Source: Raphanus sativus (Eukaryota; Streptophyta; Magnoliopsida; Brassicales; Brassicaceae). Taken from it: a stretch of DNA of 64,000 bases. The notes below the pieces were generated by a model. The model had not been told where the DNA came from. It did no database searches and saw only the letters and a list, made by a program, of their open reading frames with translations. The stretch is from positions 45,140,515 to 45,204,514 of the forward strand of contig NC_079514.1 in NCBI RefSeq assembly GCF_000801105.2. Direction: 5' to 3'. Positions 36,866-49,246 of this stretch are shown here, one piece after another; the first letter of the stretch is position 1, and each line of letters opens with the position of its first letter. The position numbers and the translations under genes were made by a program.

Positions 36866-37698
36866 TCAGTATGGTGGTCGTGCATGACCCCAATTATAAG
36901 GTCCGTGCCCTAACTGACCAGCTCCATTTGGAATCAGATGCGGTGGTAAATTATAGCCCGGTCCAGCCATCCCCGACGGATCAGGCAGGCTACACCCGAT
37001 TCCGGGCGGCGAGTCTCCGCCTCCATGAATCTGTCTTGAGCCGCCACCGTCTTCCTCATCTTCAATAGGCAACCTCTCATAAGTAGCGTTAGAGAAAGTG
37101 GCAGCAATAACCATCACTGACCCTATGGCCACAAGAGGGCCCACAACGCTACCTCCAAGAACCTGCCCTTGGACCCCGGCTAAGTAAACCGTTAAACCAG
37201 TTGATCCGGGTGGGGCAGGTCCAGGTAGAAAAGCACCGGTTAAAGATAAGATCTCGAACCTTCCCTGGAGTGAGACGACCCCTCCTGGTGCGGCGGCTTG
37301 ACGGAGGGTGACGTTAGCTACTGAACCTGTTCCGCTTAAAACGCAAACGCCGCGTTGCCTGCGTCTTGAGAAGTGAGCGATTGTGTCGGCAACGTCACTG
37401 CCGTCGGAGATCTCCATGACATGGCTATGGAGTGCGTTCGGCTATCTCTTGTCACAAAGACTGGAGCTTTGGGTTTGTTTTTTGATCCTGGTGGTCTGCC
37501 TCTTGGTCTACGGTTGACCACTTCCACCGCTCCTTCTCTAGGGTCGTCTTCGTCGTCGTGGTCGTTTTCTTGGCTGGGATTCATAGCTATACCAAGATCT
37601 CCTTTTGTAAGAAGACTTTGGTGGTGATGGCTGGAGGAGGTTGAGTGGTCCACCATGCCGTCTAAACCACTTTGGTTCGTCCACCAAGGATTTGACAT
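36866..37698 (-). CDS. AHL20: AT-hook motif nuclear-localized protein AHL20, frameshifted
   Basis: Encodes a DNA-binding AHL protein. AHLs bind AT-rich DNA in the nucleus, form trimers through the PPC domain and affect growth and defence. From ATG at 37698: [19 protein letters not shown], an acidic stretch, AT-hook [12 protein letters not shown] (residues 66-77), then PPC from about residue 80. After VTRDS the frame breaks: one G is missing from the plus-strand run at 37440-37441. The next frame continues smoothly with [30 protein letters not shown] and ends GHARPPY. It is intronless, as expected for this AHL clade. The ends closely match Arabidopsis AHL20 (At4g14465). As given it would make a 120-residue protein lacking the PPC domain. 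Confidence 0.85.
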
Positions 37699-38440
37699 AA
37701 TCGCCGAAAATTTTGGAAATTCACTGAAAAAAGGGTCAAGGAATTGACACCTCGATGGTTCTTCTTGAAAGTGGATTTTAGGGTTACAACTTCAGAAGGT
37801 TAAAGGGTGTTTGTAGCTATTGCTTGGATGTTTCTTTCTCTAACTTCATGTGGACTAAGGAATTGTTGAATAGTAAAGAAGAAAAGGGTTAGGGTAGAAG
37901 AATTAGATGCAATTATGGAATGAAGCTGGAACTAAAAAAGAAAAGCTATTTGAAACTTTGTTTTTTTTTCCAAGAATCAATATCTCTTCCAAGAAAGAAG
38001 AGACAGAGAGAGAAAGTGGGCAATAATTAATTTTCTACAAGTTAGACGATCATGTATTATTATTTATATCGAATCCAAGAACGCAATACGACTATATGTA
38101 CAGTATCTTTTTATATCTGTACGCTGGACCCATTTATGAGTCTATTTTAAAACCAGCAGTGAAATTGAATACCGATTATGCCAAAGTCCTAGGCTCCACA
38201 AAGACAGCATTTACCAGAACTTTCAGATTAAAAAAATATCATGCACTCCTATCACTGAGATTATCTAAACAAGTCTTGGGTTTCCTCTCCCTTTTCTAGT
38301 CACATGGTAAAATATTAATGAAAGGTTGGTTACGTTCAAAATTCCCATGAGGAAATAATTCCAGAAAACAGATTGATTATCTGATACAGCTTCGTGAAGC
38401 CCAAGTTACACCCTTAAACGACTGAATTAACATAGCAAGA
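37699..38440. other. AHL20 upstream region
   Basis: Likely promoter and 5' UTR of AHL20. It includes a GAGAGAGA-type tract (38004-38018), which on the gene strand is a CT-rich leader. No gene on the other strand could be supported. Confidence 0.4.
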
Positions 38441-39262
38441 AACGCGGTATTTGCGGGTATTTATTTTATGTTTTTAGTTTTTAATTATAAATGATATATT
38501 TGAAATATTTAAATATAAATTTAGATTGAAAATTAACATTTGTAGTTATAATAAAAATTAAAAGTTTTAAAAAATATTTTGATATAAATTTTAAATTCCT
38601 AATTAAAATAATATAGAGATTTGTCATAATTTTTTCCAATTCCAAAATCTTAGCATTCTTAATAACAAATAAAATAATTTATAAATACATAAAATATATA
38701 AACATATTTGAAATTAAAATAAATTTGTTAAAAAAAAATCTTACACCATTGTTGTTTATTTCTATAGTTTGACCCGTGGCCGTATAAATATTTGCTTTCA
38801 CTTCAATTTTTTTATTTGTTCTAATGATAATATATATATATATATATATGTAAATTAATATGTATTACATAATTGTTAGTATAACATTTCAAAACAAAAA
38901 AATTATTATTACTTTAAATAATTATATTATGTGATTTTAATCGTCTATCATATCACAGTGTATCATATAAAAAATCTAATATTTTTAATAATTGGACTTA
39001 TATTATAAAAGTGTTATACTAACAATTTATAAATAAAATATTTTATATTTTATTTATATGATATATAAATTGATTTTGATGTGTGATTTTTATTTTATTT
39101 TTTTTATTAATAAATATTGAAAAATATTAAATGTTAACAAAAAAATCTATTATGAAATTTATTTTGGTTAAGATTCATTCTATTAAAGAAAACTATTATT
39201 TAAATTAAGAAAAAACATTAAATACTTAAATATATCATTTAAATAAGGAAAAAATAAAATTC
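38441..39262 (-). mobile_element. Truncated Helitron-like repeat
   Basis: Related along its length to 23588-24544, in the same orientation. Sequence ends at AAATAAGGAAAAAATAAAA, before the 5' TCTATA terminus that its relative retains. At the other end ACGCGGTATTTGCGGGTATTTAT may be the worn 3' hairpin region. Confidence 0.5.
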
Positions 39263-39662
39263 TCTACTATCTTTGTTACCAAACAAAATTTAATTTTTTT
39301 AAAGACTCTTATTCCTATTACCAAACAAAAGTTAAAATACTTCTACTTTTACATTTAATTCAAACGAAAGTGCGATTAAACGATCTACATTGGAAATTAC
39401 TGTTAACAAAAAAACATTGGAAATTACTCAATTAGGGTTAAGTGGGGTAAGTGGGGTATAGTGCGCGTGAGCATTGAGAAAGGTGGAGTTCACGCCATTT
39501 TCCCTTGCACCCACGGCTCTCTACTCTCGCCAAGTCGCACCCTATTTCTATAATAAGATATTCACATATTTTGCTAATTAATGCCATATGACGGACATGA
39601 TTACGTTTGTATAATCAGATCCGATTAACTGACGTCTAATCATGATAAGTTTGTTCTTGTTA

Positions 39663-39964
39663 GACCATCTCTAACCCAATTCTATTTTAATCTTTATATT
39701 TTCCTCTAAAATAGAGAAATTCTATTATAGAGGAAGATTTGCTCAAATGTATGTCTCTATAATAGAGTTCCTCTATTTATAGAGGAAAATATAGAGATAT
39801 GATATTTCAATCTCTAAATATAGAGGCAAAAAGTAGAATTCCTCTATATTTTCCTCTAAAATAGAGAAACTCTATTATAGAGGTATACATTGGATCAAAT
39901 CCACCTCTATAATAGAGTTTATCTATTTTAGAGAAAAAAATAAAAGCGTACATTGGAGATGCTC
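39663..39964. mobile_element. Tourist/Harbinger-like MITE (302 bp)
   Basis: Ends GACCATCTCTAACCC and, reverse-complemented, GAGCATCTCCAATG; TTA duplicated on both sides (39660-39662, 39965-39967). The interior repeats CTCTAAAATAGAG and CTCTATTATAGAG-type palindromes, so the whole can fold back. Confidence 0.8.
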
Positions 39965-39994
39965 TTAGACATAATATAATCTGATAGAAGAACT

Positions 39995-40307
39995 CAGGCC
40001 CGTCTTTGCTATAAAGCAAGTAAAGCATTAGCTTTAGGCCACAAGATATATAGACAATTTTAGGGCCACAGTTAGTTTGGTCCAATGGTTAATTAGTTTG
40101 ATTAGAGTTAGTCTTCCACATTACCACTTTTCGATCCTCTTCATTTGACACCAACGTATTTTTAATTTTGCCATACTCAATGATTTTTATGCATTTGTAT
40201 TTATTGGTGTTAATGATTATGTGTCACTATATATTATTGGTACTTGTATAAAAGGCCACAAAGTTTTAATAATGCTTTAGGCCACCTTAAGTTATGGGAC
40301 GGCACTG
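39995..40307. mobile_element. hAT-type MITE (313 bp)
   Basis: Starts CAGGCCCGTC, ends GACGGCACTG, and is flanked by a perfect 8-bp duplication GAAGAACT (39987-39994, 40308-40315). The short CAG..CTG inverted ends and 8-bp duplication fit hAT. Internal GGCCACA and GCTTTAGGCC motifs recur near both ends. Confidence 0.85.
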
Positions 40308-40542
40308 GAAGAACTAGCTTAACTGGCAAACGGTTCACACTGAATCTGTAGGCAATATTTTCTCTTTTGTCAATAACCGGATCACCCCAGTGTATGTAGG
40401 CAAATATTTAAATGCAGAGCTTGGTTTTCTTGTGTGTTTAGTTCGAGTTCCAGTGAAAAGAATACTTTGCGCTATGCTTCTAGTATTAGTAAAAATTGGT
40501 TTTGATAAAAACAAATTGTACTTAGTCAGTTAGCCTAGAAAC

Positions 40543-41346
40543 TGTAACATCCCGCATTGTGATATATATAAATGTTTAAAAAAATTGATTTGACTACCTA
40601 TATCATCAAATTGCACTTACCTTTTCCGGCACACATTCGTTTAAAACTCCAGAGTTAAACGTGCTTGAGCTGTAGTAGTGGAAGGATGGTGACCTATATC
40701 GGGAAGTGATTCGTAATAGCGTGCGAGTGAGGCCAAAGCACGGGGAATGATTATGTGGTGATTGCAGGATCAGTAGACAATGATTTTGAGCCTTCGGAAA
40801 AATTAACGGACTGACTCTCATATGAGATGGGGACCACGGGCCGAGTGAACGGATGTGGGTTGTCCATTAACTGTGGATGGATCAGGGCGTTAAAAATGGT
40901 ATCAGAGCTTGTTACCCATTTCGGTTCTGGACTGAGAGGCGTCTTGAAACATGTTGTGGGCTCCAAAGTGGACGTTGCGTTCTTTGAGAGGAGATGGATT
41001 GTAACATCCTGGGTTGTGATATATGGAAATGTTTAAGAGAATTGATTTGGCTACCTATGTTACCAAAGTGCGCTTACCTTTCCTGCCACACATCTGTTTA
41101 GAACTCCAAAGTTAAGCGTTCTTGACCTGGAGTAGTGGAAGGATGGGTGACCTATCAGGAAGTGATTCACGATAGCGTGCGAGTGAGACCAAAATACGTA
41201 GAAATGTCATGTGGTTTGCAGGGTCAGTAGCCAATGATTTCGAGCATTCGGAAAAATTAACCAACCGTTAGATGGGATGGGGCCAACGGACCGAGGGAGC
41301 GGGCGTGGGTGGCCTAACCCTTTTTGGGCGGGTCGGGGGTGTTACA
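40543..41346 (+). mobile_element. Cassandra TRIM with 5S rRNA-like LTRs
   Basis: Direct repeats at about 40543-40896 and 41000-41346 begin TGTAACATCC; the second ends GGTGTTACA. TGGTATCAGAGC (40897-40908) is the primer site, directly after the first LTR. The internal region is only about 100 bp. Each LTR carries a 5S rRNA-derived block: ACTCC.(G/A)AGTTAA.CGT and GAGTAGTGG.AGGATGGGTGACC-like sequence (40610-40710; 41070-41165), including the Pol III internal control region. This is diagnostic of Cassandra. Flanks GAAAC/TAAAC may be a target duplication with one change. Confidence 0.93.
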
Positions 41347-42161
41347 TAAACTCTTCCTTTTCTCTCTCTCTCCCTAACCCTTTTTATTCGTCAGAGACCA
41401 TATGCTTCTCATTTCGGTGGCCGATAGTGGGGTTTTTACCGTCGGTCGCCACCCTAGTCGCTTGCTCCGTTTCGTCTAACCTCCTCCTGTTGAGTTTTGT
41501 TCTTCCCACTTCCTATTTGCTTCATTTTCACTGGTTCTTTGTCAGGATTGCAGTTGGATCCAATGAACAAAATATATTTTTGGGTGTGTTCTCAGCTTCC
41601 GTGGAGTGATGGTGAATTCATGGATATCTGATTCTCTCCCGGAGGTGCTTTCTGGATGGTGGATATAGGGTCTGACTTCATATGGATCTGTGTCAGATCC
41701 TCATCGGAGGGTTACCCGGAGTTAAAGAGCGTCGCTGCCTCTTCTACTTTGGTCAACTAGTGACCTCCGCTGTCTTCTCCTGTTTCCTCCCTTGGTTGAT
41801 CTTGTAAGAACTTCCCCATCTAGTTCCTCGAGTTCATGATTAAAATGCGATTTTAAGGCTCTCACTAGGTACTTCTTTCTGTTATGATGTCACAACAGCT
41901 AGCATGGCTTCTTTAGTGTATGATCTGATTGGTGGCTTGAGATGGCATATGGTTTTTTCTCGTTACTCTTTTTTCTCTTCGATCCAAAAGTAGGATCCTC
42001 TAGCTCCTCTCTTTTTCTAAGTTTCATAAGGAATCTAACTGTTGTTTACTTGCCTCTTAGATGCTCTGCAGCCAAATCATTTTGTGCTTTGCTCACGTGA
42101 TGGGATTGGAGCTGAGCCATCAAAAATCCGCTTCCATCAGCCAATACTTCACTAGTCCTTA
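41347..42161. other. Unassigned, somewhat gene-like sequence
   Basis: Less AT-rich than its surroundings, with a CT-rich tract (41355-41380). An open frame enters from the Cassandra LTR and runs to 41609 without a recognisable domain. It could be a gene remnant split by transposons; no product can be named. Confidence 0.3.
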
Positions 42162-42867
42162 GAGCATCTCCAATGTATTACTCCAATTTCTACTCCAAAA
42201 TGAAGTAACTGCAAAATGGAGTAGGGTTTTGCTCCAATGTATTACTCCATTTTCTACTCCAAAATTTTTTTTTTAATATTTTATGTTTTATATTTATTTT
42301 AAAATTAGTAATATCACCTTTCATTTATACTATTTACAAAACAGTCCATTTTCACTTTGTAACATTTATATTGAATACAATATTAATCACAATTAAATTT
42401 TTATTATATAATTAAAATTACTCAACAAGGTTTAAAAAGGAAATATTTAATACACTAAAAATTATATTACATTGTTTAAACACAATAATACATCAACTTA
42501 AATCATTCATTACAATTATTATAATTACTCACTACAAATCTTTTTGTTTTATATTATATATTTTGTTGCATAAAATATTTCATTAGATGGCTGTTTATAT
42601 AATTAATAAATATCAATATTAAAATTTATAATATATAGTAAAATAACATTATTATATTATTTATAATAATATTTAATTAAAAAAAACACTTAAATGTGAA
42701 TGACCATTTTATAAATAAAAAAGTTCAACTTCATTTTGGAGTAATGAGTTGGTTTACTACATATTTGGAGTAATCATGTCTATTACTCCATTTTGGAGTA
42801 GGGTTGGAGATGATTTTAATTCAAAATGGAGTTTGGAGTGGGTTTTGGAATGGGGTTTGAGATGCTC
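42162..42867. mobile_element. Tourist/Harbinger-like MITE (706 bp)
   Basis: Inverted ends GAGCATCTCCAATG and GAGCATCTCAAACC, with TTA duplicated at 42159-42161 and 42868-42870. Subterminal ATTACTCCA/TGGAGTAAT motifs occur repeatedly in both orientations. The interior is AT-rich without coding. Confidence 0.85.
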
Positions 42868-43014
42868 TTATTTGATGGCTTATACGCGTCGAGTTTGATT
42901 CTCAGGTGCCAATATGTCGTCATCTAGAGTACTCAACATCTAAAGTGAATTTCAATGGGTTTGATGGCCAGAACAAAACTTTGTCAACATTGCTTCGCAT
43001 TTCGTCCTTACAGA

Positions 43015-43635
43015 GTTGAAAGTCTATGTCCAAATTTTTATTGTCCGATTAGTACGATATTGTCCACTTTGGACCTTAGAGGCAATTCCGCATGGATTTA
43101 GTTTTGGTTTCGTTTCCAAAAGGCCTCGTACAAATCATAGTTGGTTATCTCTTTATATATTAGACTTTCTTTTGTCTAATTTCTGATGTGAGACTTATAT
43201 ATTAGAGTTGGACATCTCATTCTCTCCCTCAAACTAAAGGACCACATTCATCTCGTGTCTTTTCCTCCAGCGAATTGAGGATGATCTTCCCACAACTGAA
43301 CTTTCAGGATCTTCTGACTTGATCTCTACAACAACCTCCCATTCATATCTCGAAAGGGTACCATTCATATCTTGAAGGGTATTTTGGTCTTCTGGCAAAT
43401 TTTTCATCAACCGCTATGATACTAATTGTTGGGAATTTAGTGAGTCCATGTCTAACTCTATATTGTCCGATCAGTACGATATTGTCCACTTTGGACCTTA
43501 GAGTCTGCTCCGCATGGATTTAATTTTTGGTGTCCTTCCCAAAAGCTCTCATACTAATTAGAGTTGTACATCTCTTTATATATTAGCCATTTCTTATCTA
43601 ATTCTCCAATGTGGAACTTAATTTAATATTTCACA
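43015..43635 (-). mobile_element. Diverged TRIM, same family as 19204-20108
   Basis: Two repeats in reverse orientation (about 43015-43219 and 43427-43635) share GTCCGAT.AGTACGATATTG, GGACCTTAGAG and CTCTTTATATATTAG with the LTRs at 19.2-20.1 kb. TCTCTCCCTCAAA at about 43221 is the reverse-complemented polypurine tract. The primer site region (ATGATACTAATTGTTGGG) is mutated. It is older than the 19 kb array. Confidence 0.8.
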
Positions 43636-45021
43636 GAGTGTTGGTCTGTTACCTTCAAGGAGGTTGAAACCGATTGAATGCGAGAGAATGGGATGAGTGG
43701 TGTGAATCACGTTAATGGTAGCTTTAATGTGGTGTGTGAATGATTGCAGCAAGCTTTACACCACCATTGTTTTGAGCCGATATCTCTGAAAGGTTATGTG
43801 TCTCTGTTTGTCATCTCTCAAATATATAAGTGGAGAACACCTAAAACCTTTAAGCATGTATGGAATCTACTTAAAGAGTCCAATAGCTTAAAAGTTTCAA
43901 AACGTTAGATGATTGGAGTTTAATAGGCTGACATGTGTTCTATTTTGCCCATCCTTCCAAGGAGAGAAAAAACCTACTTTATAGTATTATATATAGATAT
44001 TACATGTACCAATATAAATGCTTAATGCAAATAATTCATTTTGTGTGTTTGCTTATATTTTATGACAGTTATTGTTTAGTGTTTCCATATTTTCATATAC
44101 TATATAAACAGAATAACTTTAACCACTTAACAGAAGAGATCTCATTAAGGAGAGCACTAATAAATGGGATATGGAGATATTTGGAAACTTCGTCTCATCT
44201 AAGGATATACCGCTTATTTTAGTTTGGTCATTAGCCACAGTAACCATTGGGATACGTTCTGTTGGAACTGCACAAAGAGAAGACAATACATGATAAATTC
44301 GGGTTATTAGATAGCAAGGAATATTCTAAAGTAGAATGGGTTATACACTATATAATTGCTAAATTGTTAGTGATATCCATCAATTGAATTGCTCTTATTG
44401 TTTGTGTTATAGAGTAGCAAACTAGAACCATGATATTAGGATAATTAGGCACATGCGACAGCTTGGTTTCTTACCTGAATTGATTCTTGTTGAGCTAGGA
44501 TTTCTAGAGAAAAATGACAGTTGATCTAGGAAACCTATTGGACCATTCAGATAGCACTTTTAGCCTGATTCAAAGTACCATCGATCGACGCTAGAAAGGT
44601 ATTATCGATCGACGGTCACTCCGTGTTCATATAGCGAAAGCTGAATATTGGACTTGGATAACTAGTAGAATCACATGCGACAGCTGGATATCTTTACATT
44701 AGAAAGTTCGAGTTCTAAAATATCCTATAAACAGCTTTAGCTTCTATATCATTTTAATCATGATTACATGAAACCTTAGATTTAACACTTTCTCTTAATT
44801 GTTTACAACTTAAACCAATCAACTGAACATCCTTGCTTTTACTATTTTAAACCTATTGACCTAGCTTAATCACTGCTGATTAGAATCTATTGTGTGCCCT
44901 TGCTCCTTGTGGATTTGATCCCTAAGTATTACAACTGAACCTCTTATTTGAGAAAGTAAAAGTCACTCCTTAGTGTAATTTGAGTGATATCAGCTTGTCA
45001 AAAAGATTATAGATAAAATTG
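43636..45021. other. Unassigned; possible gypsy-type LTR relic
   Basis: No gene recognised. About 44880-45000, around GATTTGATCCCTAAGTA and TTTGAGTGATATCA, resembles untranslated ends of gypsy-like elements in crucifers from memory. The ATCGATCGACG motif appears twice (44581-44590, 44608-44617). Weak evidence. Confidence 0.3.
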
Positions 45022-45345
45022 ATTATGATGTATTTGGTTTTTTGGTGCATGAGTATCCTGATGTTTCTTATAAAGAACAAATGGCAATTGTGTTTTGGTA
45101 TGTTGACAAGAGTAGGATAGTAAATGAGAGATCATAAGTTTTACTCATGTCAGTAATACATCTTAATCATCTTCAAAATCTACAATTGATTCTTTGTTTG
45201 CTAATTATGGATTAAGCATTACAAATGTGAAAGAACAGTTATGATGGTGCAAGTAACATGAAGGGTTAGTCATATGGGTTAAGGTCATTTGTTCTATGTA
45301 CAATTATTTATAAGAAAATGAAACACCATATTGTAACCACATTTT
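45022..45345 (+). pseudogene. hAT (TTF/ZMYM1-like) transposase fragment
   Basis: GATTATGATG opens a frame reading DYDVFGFLVHEYPDVSYKEQ and MAIVFWYVDKSRIVNERS before a stop. A later piece contains ANYGLSITNV and GASNMKG-like sequence. These match the central region of TTF-type zinc-finger hAT transposases (D...SKD..KEQ, DGASNM). A Helitron begins at 45361, 3' of it. Confidence 0.65.
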
Positions 45346-45360
45346 TACATCTATACTATT

Positions 45361-46608
45361 AAAGTAGGATCCTATTGTGTTTTTACTTAAACATGCCATT
45401 TCTTTAACTAACATTGCTTATTTCATTAAGGACAATCAAGTAATATTAATAACACTTTATTGGGTCATTTTTCTGGATCCAGCCCACTGCCTACATCATC
45501 TCTCTTGGGCCATTTGGGCCGATTAAGAAATCAGATCCAATTCTTATTTTTTTCTCCAAATTCAAATAATTTATTTTCAACCATTCTTAATATTTTGTGT
45601 AGTGAACAAAAATCAATAACTTAATTATTATGTTTTTTTTAATATAATTTAAGCATTCGTAAAAAATTTGAATTTTTTCATTGAAAAGTATAAATCTTTA
45701 TTAAAAGTATATAATTTTTTTATTAAAAAATTAACCAGATAATAAAATTAATATATCAGAGGTATACCAACTTAATTCATTAAAAATAAAGTTTAATTTT
45801 CTAAACATAAATACTCATTAGACCTGGACGTTCGGATACCCATTCGGGTACGGATCGGTTCTTTCGGATATCGAGTTTTTCGGGTTTTGAAATTAAACCC
45901 CATTCGGGTTTTGAAATTAAACCTCATTCGGGTATTATAAAATTTCGGGTCGGGTTCGAGTCGGGTCTTTCCGGGTCCGGGTGGGTTCGGTTCTCATGCA
46001 TAATAACCTGCAAAATAACCAAATAACCAAAGTATCTAACGGGTTCGGTTATTTGTACTCAAAGTAACCAAAGTATCTGATTCGATTCAAATTTTTGTAT
46101 CCAAATTATTAAAAGTAATCAAAAATATACATTTTATACAGTTTTTTGGGTAAACTTTTATCCAAACTATCATATTTTATCCAAAAATACTCAAAAGTAC
46201 CAAAAATAACTACTATAGTTAACTTATAATATTAATTTAAAAATTAAAATAATTATAACTATAATTATAACATATATTTTTAGATATATTTTGGATATCT
46301 TCGGGTACTCATTTGGTTCTCGGTTTGGGTCGGATTCGGACCGGTTCTTCGGATATAGCAATTTAGAATTCATTCGGATATTTACCCCGGGTCTGATCGG
46401 GTTCGGGACCCTGATTTTCGGGTCGGTTTCGGGTTGGTTCTTCGGGTCCGGATATTGTGCTCTGGCCTATACTCTTTTAAAATGAAACACGATAAAGAAA
46501 ACTAAAAAACAAATATATAAAAATATGACATTTACTAAATATTTTTCAATTTAAGAAAAAAATAAAGGAAAATAAACCTGCGCTTTGAAAGCGCGGATCA
46601 AAATCTAG
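45361..46608 (+). mobile_element. Non-autonomous Helitron
   Basis: 5' TCTATACTATTAAAGTAGG after an A; 3' hairpin GCGCTTTGAAAGCGC followed by ATCAAAATCTAG and T. The interior carries the same GGTTCGGGTCGGGTTC-type degenerate tract as 22148-23410, in the opposite orientation. No helicase frame. Confidence 0.88.
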
Positions 46609-46749
46609 TAAAAACCTTATAAATATATGTTAAACTTGATCTTTGATTCTCTTTCTTTCTCTAATCATTTGTATCAATAAAATAAAAAGAAACAAAAATG
46701 AATTGTTTACTACCGCATTTCTCAAACTGAAAGGATACTAGCTATATCC

Positions 46750-48420
46750 ATCGGGCCAAAAATCTTCGTGCAAAGCATTAAAAGCTCTGGTAATTCTAAA
46801 ACTTGAGAAATCACATGATACAACGGTTTCTTTATCTATCTCATTTTCAATCACAATACAACTCTTTTAGCTCATTCACCATTTAACAGAGTATCAAGAT
46901 TATATACACTAATCAGATTGACCAATTAGATCAATCCTACACACGCATACTCTACATGTATTACTATCCAGAGATTAATTCAATTAATATGGATATTGTT
47001 AAACCGTTTGATAACCAAAACACTCTAAGTCCCATCTGGTCTTCAAATACTCAAAATATTGGTGCACTTATCTTGTCAAATCTCCACCTTAGATAAGATT
47101 CTTATCGCATAACCTTAGTGATACTTTTTCTTCTTCTTGTACTCTTTCATCAGAGACACCTGAACTCTTCACTGAGTTCACATAGCCTTTTGTAAGATTC
47201 CATTACTTCCTTTCAATCCTTAGTAACTCGCTACATCTTCAAAGCTTTCCTTAGCTTGTAAACTGATAAGACTTTTGCAAAAATTTCTTCATGATTGTAT
47301 GATGTGGAAACCTTCAGAACCTGAACCTCTCCATCATTGATAAAATCTTGACCAAAATGATACTTAACTGTAACATGCTTTAATCTCATGGCGCACTGCA
47401 TTCTTATATAATGCAATTGCATTTTGGGAATCACAACGTACCTCCACTTCACCAAGTCCTCTTCACTACTTAAGACAATGCTATATACTCAGCTTCACCT
47501 GTAGACAATGCAACTACTTTCTGTAACGATGATCTCCAACCAACTGCATTTCCTCCTGTCGTGAAAACTATTAATGTAGCATAGTCTAAGACACAATAAC
47601 CTCTGATTACAAACTCCCTTGTTTATTTATAACTGAGATAATTGTCAACCACACCTCTTATGTATTGTAGAACTCACTTAACTGCCAACTGATGCTCCTT
47701 TATATGCTTAGTCATGAATTTACTAATCAAACCCAGTGAGTATGCTAGTCTAGGCTAGTTTCAACCATTGACGACATTATGCTCCAGATCGTATGGTATA
47801 TTCTCCATGTACTTCACCTGAACTTTTAGCTCTATTTTAGTAGCAGCTTTCAGCGAAATGAACTCTCATATGTGTTTAGACTCCCTTTGCTTGATCCATA
47901 TCAAATTTTGACAATACCTCCATAACTAAATCTTTTGAGATATCCAAGTTCACTCTTCATTCTATCTCGGCAATGACCATTTTCAAAATCCATTTGGCAT
48001 CACCTAAATTATTCATATCAAATTCCGATCTGAGAGTTGCTTTGAGCTTAGATACATGTATCAATGATCTGATCAATATATCATCTACGTATAATAACAT
48101 ATAGATGTATACTACCTTTCATGCCTTTATGAAGTACACACTGGTCATATTCGCTTTTGTTATACCCTTTTGATCTCTCGTACAAAATCATCAAATCTCT
48201 TGTTCCTATGAAACAGAGTTCCTTCTCATCCTATGGACTTATTCAGATGCTTCTTATCTACAAAACTCTATGGCTGTGCCATCACTATGAACTCATCCAA
48301 ACTTCCATGTAAAGCTCCATGTTGTAATAAACAAATGCGACAAAATGTATCTTATTGATACATGTTTCAACATTGGTGAAAATATCTCTTGGTGATCTAT
48401 TACTTCTATTTTTTTAATAA
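46750..48420 (-). mobile_element. Degenerate Ty1-copia reverse transcriptase and RNase H
   Basis: Minus-strand pieces: VYIYMLLYVDDIL (about 48109-48060, the RT active-site YVDD), GWRSSLQKVVALSTGEAEYI (about 47540-47480) and VTVKYHFGQDFINDGEVQVL (47370-47300), in copia order. Stops and frameshifts abound. No LTRs located. Confidence 0.8.
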
Positions 48421-48874
48421 AAAACCACTTAGCATTGGTGGGGGAACAAATATTTGGGATCATGAGATTTTTCTGAACAGATGTTTGGGATCGGTCGTTG
48501 GTGGGGTATGGCTTGGTGTGCTGGTGGTATGCTGGGTGGAATGACTTCATCGGCTTGAATTGGTGCGTCATTTTGGTTGGATTCGTTGGCTCTGGGATCC
48601 ATTTCTATCATGCTGATTTTTGGTCGGGCTCTTGAGTCAGAGAAATATTTTTATTGTCTCCTCAAGACGGTGCTAAATTATGGGAAACCGCACGCAGAAT
48701 TTGAATGTGGATAAAATAATGTTCAGGAAAAAAATGGGAAAGGATATGTGTGAGTATATCTCTAAGTTAGATTTTTTGAATTGGACTAATATTATTGACA
48801 ATAAATATGATGAATACAAAGAACAAAGTACAAGATAATACATCTCAGAGAGAATAATCTTGGTCTCAAGTAAG
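48421..48874. other. Unassigned, probably copia-internal
   Basis: A minus-strand frame with Pro/Asn/Gln-rich composition runs 48611-48429, placed where the linker upstream of copia RT would lie. No motif supports a firm call. Confidence 0.3.
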
Positions 48875-49241
48875 TATTAGACACAGAGTTATCCCACATC
48901 GGGTATTGGAAGTGATCTTTAATAATATATAAGATATATGAGCCACTTCACTAATCACCAATTGGTTTTAAGTGTGAAGCCCATCTAGCTTAACATGGTA
49001 TCAGAGCCAGGTTCATACAGTCCAACCCGATCCACATCGATCCAGCCCAAAGTCGGCCCATCGATCCTTACCCGAACATTCCGAAATTGACGCTCAGAGA
49101 ACCATCATCTCGAAGGGGCGTATTAGACACATAGTTGTCCCACATCGGGTATTGGAAGGGATCTTTAATAATATATAAGATATATGAGCCACTCCACTAA
49201 TCACCAATTGGTTTTAAGTGTGAAGCCCATCTAGCTTAACA
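48875..49241 (+). mobile_element. TRIM retrotransposon, same family as 2046-2409
   Basis: LTRs 48875-48995 and 49121-49241 start TATTAGACACA and end CTTAACA. Primer site TGGTATCAGAGCC at 48996-49008; purine tract (CGAAGGGGCG) before the second LTR. Perfect 5-bp duplication GTAAG (48870-48874, 49242-49246). LTRs are very similar to each other, so it is relatively young. Confidence 0.93.
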
Positions 49242-49246
49242 GTAAG

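Noticed and set aside
36853..37627. Plus-strand frames opposite AHL20
   Set aside because: Mirror images of the GC-richer AHL20 coding sequence.
40610..41165. 5S rRNA genes
   Set aside because: The 5S-like blocks sit inside paired LTRs with a primer binding site and are partial and diverged; they belong to Cassandra.
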